Part shown: positions 59,870 to 64,000 of the stretch, in pieces
How positions within the stretch are numbered: the stretch's first letter is position 1
Layout of the letters: each line of letters opens with the position of its first letter
DNA from: Opitutales bacterium
GTDB taxonomy: Bacteria > Verrucomicrobiota > Verrucomicrobiia > Opitutales > JABSRG01
Length of the DNA: 64,000 bases
NCBI GenBank assembly: GCA_028280845.1
Contig: JANQKZ010000035.1
Location: 124,001 to 188,000, forward strand
Direction: 5' to 3'
The notes under the pieces: generated by a model
What the model was told of the DNA's origin: nothing
The model's input: the letters and a program-made list of their open reading frames with translations, nothing else
Database searches by the model: none
Translations under genes and position numbers: made by a program

Positions 59870-61039
59870 ATTACAGCATTAATTGGAGTCTTCTTTCACT
59901 GGCTGGGGGGTCTTGCCTCCGGTTCATTTTATGTCCCTTACCGAAGGGTGCGCAACTGGTCCTGGGAGACCTATTGGCTGGTGGGTGGAATTGCTGCCTG
60001 GTTATTGTCGCCCTGGGTGTTCGCCCTCAGTTTGACTACGGGGCCCGTCGAGATCTTACAGCAAATCGCTTTCTCGGATATTATGAAGACCTACTTCTGT
60101 GGGGTATGCTGGGGCTTGGGGGGGCTGACCTTTGGCTTGAGCATGCGCTATCTGGGTATGTCGCTCGGCATGGCGATTGCCCTGGGGTATTGTGCGGCCT
60201 TTGGGACCTTGATTCCCCCGATTGTTGACGGATCTTTTGTGCCCTCGGTCTGGGTTCCTTTTCATGGGAAAATTGTGCTCCTGGGAATCCTGGTTTGTTT
60301 GTTGGGAATCGCCATTGCGGGTAAAGCGGGCATTGAAAAGGAGAAGGGCATGACAGAAGCTGCCAAAAAGGCGGCGATCCAGGAGTTTAACTTCCCCAAG
60401 GGGCTTTTGGTTGCCACGTTTTCCGGAATCATGAGCGCCTTTTTTGCGTTTGGGTTTAAGGCCGGAACGCCCATTGTGGAAAAATCCATGGAATTGGGTA
60501 CTCCGTCACACTGGAGTGGGCTGGTTACCCTCATCGTCATCCTGGCAGGCGGTTTGACCACCAATTTTATCTGGTGCCTCGTGCTCAACTTGAAGAACCG
60601 AACGGGGTATGAGTATTTTGCCCGTTACCAGCGTCATGCTGCCCACGGGAAGCCCCTATCCGCCATCGAAACCCCCACGATTGCCCAGGGTAAAGAAACC
60701 GCTTCGGGGTTGGAGCCACAGGCGGATGTGTCCGCCTCGAAGATCCCGGTGCTGAATAACTATTTCTTCAGTATGCTCGCCGGGCTTGTCTGGTATTTGC
60801 AGTTTTTCTTTTACCAGATCGGAGAGTCCAAGATGGGGGCATTCAAGTTCTCCAGTTGGACCCTGCATATGGCATCGATCATCATCTTCAGCTCGCTGTG
60901 GGGGCTGTTCCTGGGAGAGTGGAAAGGATCCAGCAGAAAGGCACGGGCCTTATTGTTCATGGGCCTGGGCACATTGATTGGTTCCACCCTTATAGTTGGT
61001 ATTGGGAATTGGATCGGGGCGGTCAGCCTATCGCATTGA
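59870..61039 (+). CDS. rhaT: L-rhamnose-proton symporter RhaT, with a non-canonical start
   Basis: A 10-helix L-rhamnose transporter of the RhaT family: 'NWSWETYWLVGGIAAWLLSPW', 'FCGVCWGLGGLTFGLSMRYLGMSLGMAIALGYCAAFGTLIPPI', 'GLVATFSGIMSAFFAFGFKAGTPI' style core and 'WYLQFFFYQIGESKMGAF.FSSWTLHMASIIIFSSLWGLFLGEWKG'. The first start codon of usual type is GTG at 59948, but the family N-terminus continues upstream in the same frame ('IGVFFHWLGGLASGSFYVPYRRV', encoded 59882-59950), matching the first helix of E. coli RhaT. Between the upstream TAA (59855) and that helix only ATC, ATT, TTA and CTG codons occur. I set the start at the ATT 59870, a guess. Confidence 0.88.
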   Translation: MTALIGVFFHWLGGLASGSFYVPYRRVRNWSWETYWLVGGIAAWLLSPWVFALSLTTGPVEILQQIAFSDIMKTYFCGVCWGLGGLTFGLSMRYLGMSLGMAIALGYCAAFGTLIPPIVDGSFVPSVWVPFHGKIVLLGILVCLLGIAIAGKAGIEKEKGMTEAAKKAAIQEFNFPKGLLVATFSGIMSAFFAFGFKAGTPIVEKSMELGTPSHWSGLVTLIVILAGGLTTNFIWCLVLNLKNRTGYEYFARYQRHAAHGKPLSAIETPTIAQGKETASGLEPQADVSASKIPVLNNYFFSMLAGLVWYLQFFFYQIGESKMGAFKFSSWTLHMASIIIFSSLWGLFLGEWKGSSRKARALLFMGLGTLIGSTLIVGIGNWIGAVSLSH

Positions 61040-61098
61040 GTCGTTTTTCCCCATCCGCTCCAGCTTGGGGAAACGTATTTCGATGCGCGGGTATGCCA

Positions 61099-61118
61099 GG
61101 ATCGCCCGGGGGCGATCC
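61099..61118. terminator. Hairpin between convergent rhaT and aldo/keto reductase
   Basis: GGATCGCC (61099-61106) and GGCGATCC (61111-61118) form a perfect 8-bp stem with a CGGG loop, directly next to the reverse-strand stop at 61119. It is symmetric and may end transcription from both sides, although no T run follows in either direction. Confidence 0.5.
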
Positions 61119-62219
61119 CTAACTTTCCGATTTCTCTTTTGGGATGTGGAGTTTTGGAGTGTAGTGGGGTGGTTTCGGACCAACTGAGGTGCCGCCGGCT
61201 ATGGTCTGTTGGAGTTTGTTTTGGAAAAAGGTGTACGGGAAGGGCACGGGGGGGGCGCTGACGGTGTTGAGCTTTTTGAGTAGCTCGGACGGGATCTCAA
61301 AACTGAGGGCGGCGAGGTTGTCCTCGAGTTGTTTCATTTTGGTGGCGCCGATGAGGATGGAGGCGACGCCCGGGCGGTTGGCTACCCAGTTGAGGGCGAC
61401 CTGGGCCATGGATTTTCCCAGCTCGTTGGCTACGCCTTCGAGGGTGGAAAGAATCTCCAGGTTCTTTGGGGAAAAGCGATTGGCGACCGGTTCGCCGTGG
61501 TTCTGGATGGTCACCTGCCGTCCCTCCCCTTTGACCCCGCTGTGCGTGGTTCTGTATTTACCGGAGAGGATACCGCCCGCGAGAGGGGACCATGCAGTGA
61601 TACCTGTTCCTGTTTCCTGCCCCATGGGGACAAACTCGTGCTCGATGTTGCGTTCGAGCAGGGAGTATTCGAGTTGGATGGAGGAAACCCTTTCGTATCC
61701 TCGCAGTTCGGCTATGGATTGGGCCCGGGCGGCATACCACGCGGGGACATCGGACAAACCAACATAGCGGATTTTTCCTGAGCTGATAAGGTCATCAAAG
61801 GCGCGCATGACTTCCTCCGCAGGCGTCAGCTGATCCCATGCATGCATGATATAGAGATCGATGTATTCGGTGCGGAGGCGTTTCAAGGATCCCTCTACAG
61901 CCCGCATCATATTTTTGCGGCCGTTTCCTCCGGCATTCGGGTTTCCCGGTTCCGCGTTGAAGGTGAACTTGGTGGCAAGCACAACCTTGTCGCGGACTTT
62001 ACGATCTTTCATCAGCTTGCCGAGGATGCGTTCACTGCTGCCGTTGGTGTAGAGGTCCGCGGTGTCGAGGAAATTGCCCCCGGCTTCCAGGTAGTGATCG
62101 AAGATTTCACCGGACGCGGATTCCTCGGTGCCCCAGCCCCAGTCTTTCCCAAAAGTCATGGTACCGAGGCAGAGTCGGGTGACGCGCAGACCTGTTTTGC
62201 CAAGTGTGTAATAATTCAT
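61119..62219 (-). CDS. Aldo/keto reductase
   Basis: A 366-residue NADPH-dependent aldo/keto reductase of the YajO/Tas-like group. 'LGLGTMTFG' type start reads 'LCLGTMTFGKDWGWG', 'FLDTADLYTNGSSERILGKLM' has catalytic Asp and Tyr, 'VVLATKFTF' the Lys, 'YIDLYIMHAWDQ' the His, 'IRYVGLSDVPAW', and 'ILIGATKMKQLEDNLAAL' binds cofactor. It may reduce a sugar or sugar-derived aldehyde/ketone. It starts 2 bp after the URO-D-like gene stop and forms an operon with it and the GH127-like gene. Confidence 0.93.
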   Translation of the reverse strand: MNYYTLGKTGLRVTRLCLGTMTFGKDWGWGTEESASGEIFDHYLEAGGNFLDTADLYTNGSSERILGKLMKDRKVRDKVVLATKFTFNAEPGNPNAGGNGRKNMMRAVEGSLKRLRTEYIDLYIMHAWDQLTPAEEVMRAFDDLISSGKIRYVGLSDVPAWYAARAQSIAELRGYERVSSIQLEYSLLERNIEHEFVPMGQETGTGITAWSPLAGGILSGKYRTTHSGVKGEGRQVTIQNHGEPVANRFSPKNLEILSTLEGVANELGKSMAQVALNWVANRPGVASILIGATKMKQLEDNLAALSFEIPSELLKKLNTVSAPPVPFPYTFFQNKLQQTIAGGTSVGPKPPHYTPKLHIPKEKSES

Positions 62220-62221
62220 GT

Positions 62222-63337
62222 TTACAATTTTGATTGTTCTAAAAGTCGGGCGTAGCGTTCATCTCCTAAAACAGCCTCCAGCATGGCCAGAATATTTGCG
62301 GGTGGGGTGCCGGCCTGGATGGCGTGACTGGGTGCGGCGATGTAACCGCCATGTTCGCCCAGGGTGTAAATAAGTTTGGTGATCTCTGTTTTTATGGTCT
62401 CCGGGGTTGCGGTGGGCAGGAGCTGCTGAACACTGATTGCGCCCTGGAAGCGCAGGTGGGTTCCATAGGTGGAGCTGAGACGCTGCGGGTCCATGCCATC
62501 GCATTCGGTCTGGACGGCCTCCAGAAGGTCGATCCCGGCATCGATTAGGTCCGGGATGATGTCAAAGACGGTCCCGTCGGTATGGTAGGCGATTTTGGCA
62601 TGTGGGAGGATTTCGCGGATATGGGAGGTCAGCTGGTGGTGAAAGGGCTGTATGCGCTTCCGGTAGATTTCAGGCGAGATGAGCAAACTGGTTTGGCAGC
62701 CCAGGTCATCTCCGATCTGCACGATGTCGATATTGCCCTCAAACGCTTCGGCCATGCATCGGGTCCTCTCCTGGAAAAAGTGGGTGATGATGGCCATGGT
62801 CGCCTCCAACCGTTCTGGTTCGGTGTAGAGGTGGATAAGGGCTTCTTCCATGCCGTTCATCCAGCAATAGATTTCGAAGGGATTCCCCCCATCGATACGG
62901 ACCGCATGGTCCAGGTGCGGATCAATATGTGTGTAGATAGAGGGGAGGGACTTGTAAGCAAAATCCGAAGCCCTGGGCCAGGGGTAAGCCTCAATTTCGG
63001 AAAGGGATTCCATTTCCGCCAGGGGGGACCCGCAGATCTCATCTTCATAATGGGCTTCGCCTGAATGAACGCTTCGGGTTTTTATGCCCCAGATAGCCAT
63101 GTAATCCGGTTGCCCCTCACGGACCTTGTCTCCGGTGTAGGGGGCGCGAACCCAATTGATGTCCTCGCTATTTCTCTGGAGTAAATCCCAATCCAGTCCG
63201 AGGGAGATAAACTGTTCCCTAAGGATCTGCCTGCAACGGTAGTTAGGACCGAAGCCCCAGGAAAACGGAGTATCCCCCGTTTTTTCAAAGTGCAGCGCAG
63301 AGAGGACGCGCTCCTTGGATGTTAGTGGAGTTTTCAT
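62222..63337 (-). CDS. Uroporphyrinogen-decarboxylase-fold protein
   Basis: A 371-residue URO-D superfamily protein: 'SKERVLSALHFEKTGDTPFSWGF', 'WGIKTRSVHSGEAHYEDEICGSPLAEMESLSEIEAYPWP', 'DIVQIGDDLGCQTSLLISPEIYRKRIQPFHHQL', 'KIAYHTDGTVFDIIPDLIDAGIDLLEAVQ' and 'GTHLRFQGAISVQQLLP'. It lacks the heme-pathway N-terminal signature, so it is one of the many paralogues, including corrinoid-linked methyltransferases such as MtaA. In sugar loci of this phylum the role is unknown. It may act on a methylated compound (inference). The His/Asp/Cys-rich part (about 185-240) is near the usual substrate or metal site. Confidence 0.85.
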   Translation of the reverse strand: MKTPLTSKERVLSALHFEKTGDTPFSWGFGPNYRCRQILREQFISLGLDWDLLQRNSEDINWVRAPYTGDKVREGQPDYMAIWGIKTRSVHSGEAHYEDEICGSPLAEMESLSEIEAYPWPRASDFAYKSLPSIYTHIDPHLDHAVRIDGGNPFEIYCWMNGMEEALIHLYTEPERLEATMAIITHFFQERTRCMAEAFEGNIDIVQIGDDLGCQTSLLISPEIYRKRIQPFHHQLTSHIREILPHAKIAYHTDGTVFDIIPDLIDAGIDLLEAVQTECDGMDPQRLSSTYGTHLRFQGAISVQQLLPTATPETIKTEITKLIYTLGEHGGYIAAPSHAIQAGTPPANILAMLEAVLGDERYARLLEQSKL

Positions 63338-63349
63338 TCAACACTCAGA

Positions 63350-64000
63350 TTAGACTTGAGTGGATCGCAAGGGATTGCCCGGAGAGAAGTCGGCCATGGG
63401 AATGTTGTTCATGGGCAGCCAGGAAGAGTAGGGGGTGCCCACTTCACCGGCACTGCCGAAGTCGCACAGGTTTATGGATTGGCCATCCGCTGCGGTGACT
63501 TGAAAGAGTTGTTGTGGGGGTAACCAGTCCTCCCATGGAATAGGGTTCAAATCGATGGATTTGGCATCGAGGACAGGGGGTTGGAGGAGGTCGGGTCCGG
63601 TGGTTTCCCACTTGTTGTTGCCCCGGGAGACCGGTTCACCCGGAACGGCATGTTCCAGATTATACCGCAGGTCGAAGGTTAGCAGGATGGGGCCCCGGAA
63701 CAGGGAACCGTAACCTTCGCATTTATCTTCGCCCTTCCATACATGGGGGGACAGGTCCAACTCAATGTCGATTCGGTCATGGGTGTGCCACACGCGTGTG
63801 AGCGACAGGTATGATCCGGAATGGACGGCCTCGATTTCCTTCCCTTTGAGGGATACGCGAGTATTCCTCGACCAGTAGGGGATGCGGAGTTTGAGGGTGA
63901 ATTCCTGTGGCCGGGTGGGGGCGAAATGAATGGCAATTTTTCCATCCCGTGGGTAATCCGTCTCCTGGATAATATCCAGAGACTCTCCCGAATCCAGGGG
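63350..64000 (-). CDS. GH127-like (DUF1680) glycosidase, C-terminal part
   Basis: The frame is open to the window edge, so only about 216 C-terminal residues are seen. Upstream of the visible GTG the sequence continues as 'ETDYPRDGKIAIHFAP' and 'PQEFTLKLRIPYWSRNTRVSLKGKE', typical of the beta-sandwich following the toroid of GH127 beta-L-arabinofuranosidase/DUF1680 enzymes. 'DIELDLSP' and 'FRGPILLTFD' are also typical of the family. The catalytic Cys/Glu region lies outside the window. It is transcribed in the direction of the URO-D gene, 12 bp ahead of it, and is probably in the same operon. The substrate may be an arabinofuranosidic side chain. Confidence 0.82.
   Translation of the reverse strand, partial: PLDSGESLDIIQETDYPRDGKIAIHFAPTRPQEFTLKLRIPYWSRNTRVSLKGKEIEAVHSGSYLSLTRVWHTHDRIDIELDLSPHVWKGEDKCEGYGSLFRGPILLTFDLRYNLEHAVPGEPVSRGNNKWETTGPDLLQPPVLDAKSIDLNPIPWEDWLPPQQLFQVTAADGQSINLCDFGSAGEVGTPYSSWLPMNNIPMADFSPGNPLRSTQV

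Noticed and set aside
1-64000. CRISPR array, prophage or complete insertion sequence
   Set aside because: No regularly spaced direct repeats, transposase or integrase motifs were seen; the 'phage holin' gene at 8216 belongs to a chromosomal family.

Overview
The window looks like a chromosomal segment of a polysaccharide-degrading member of the Verrucomicrobiota, probably near Opitutales/Puniceicoccales. This is inferred from gene content: a 1193-residue TonB-dependent receptor of the style common there, a formylglycine-type sulfatase, PEP-CTERM proteins, secreted or Tat-exported TIM-barrel 'sugar isomerases', many secreted glycosidases and GPH-type sugar symporters. No rRNA, tRNA or CRISPR array was seen.

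Region 1 (1-17 kb) is mostly housekeeping. It holds the end of an FAD oxidoreductase, a YqgE protein, a GNAT acetyltransferase, ribosomal proteins L36 and L31 (both zinc-free types) with a clear terminator, a thiD-comEC-coiled-coil operon, rarA, lpdA, an ABC ATPase, a triple-META-domain protein with a PHO-box-like site, two TIM-barrel proteins flanking a decayed DUF1080 gene, and queG.

Region 2 (17-30.4 kb) is a loose set of polymer-degradation genes: the TonB-dependent receptor, a sulfatase, a nucleoside-hydrolase-like protein, a GH9 enzyme, a broken heparinase/alginate-lyase-like gene, a Tat-exported metallo-hydrolase and a GH2-like glycosidase. A promoter-plus-signal-peptide segment is duplicated here, and one copy is fused tail-on to the broken lyase gene.

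Region 3 (30.4-34.9 kb) is an accessory patch. It has an AraC regulator, a perfect palindrome, two PEP-CTERM-type proteins, two copies of a two-hairpin element with compensatory base changes, and an orphan OmpR-type response regulator preceded by 11-bp-spaced repeats.

Region 4 (34.9-64 kb) is a glycan-catabolism locus without a SusC/SusD pair. A near-continuous forward gene run (38.1-54.9 kb) encodes an SDR, two Gfo/Idh/MocA oxidoreductases, a 2-hydroxyacid dehydrogenase, two paralogous unclassified clan-A-like glycosidases, a large toroid-like protein, an esterase, a nitrilase-family amidase, a second GPH symporter, an alpha-L-rhamnosidase (GH78) and a small lipoprotein. Around it sit the first GPH symporter, a GH4 enzyme, another clan-A-like glycosidase, two ThuA proteins, the L-rhamnose transporter RhaT (whose reading frame has no canonical start codon at its true N-terminus), an aldo/keto reductase, a URO-D-family protein and a GH127-like enzyme. 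Together they suggest use of a rhamnose- and possibly galacturonate-containing polysaccharide, with an oxidation step on the sugars. The substrate is an inference.
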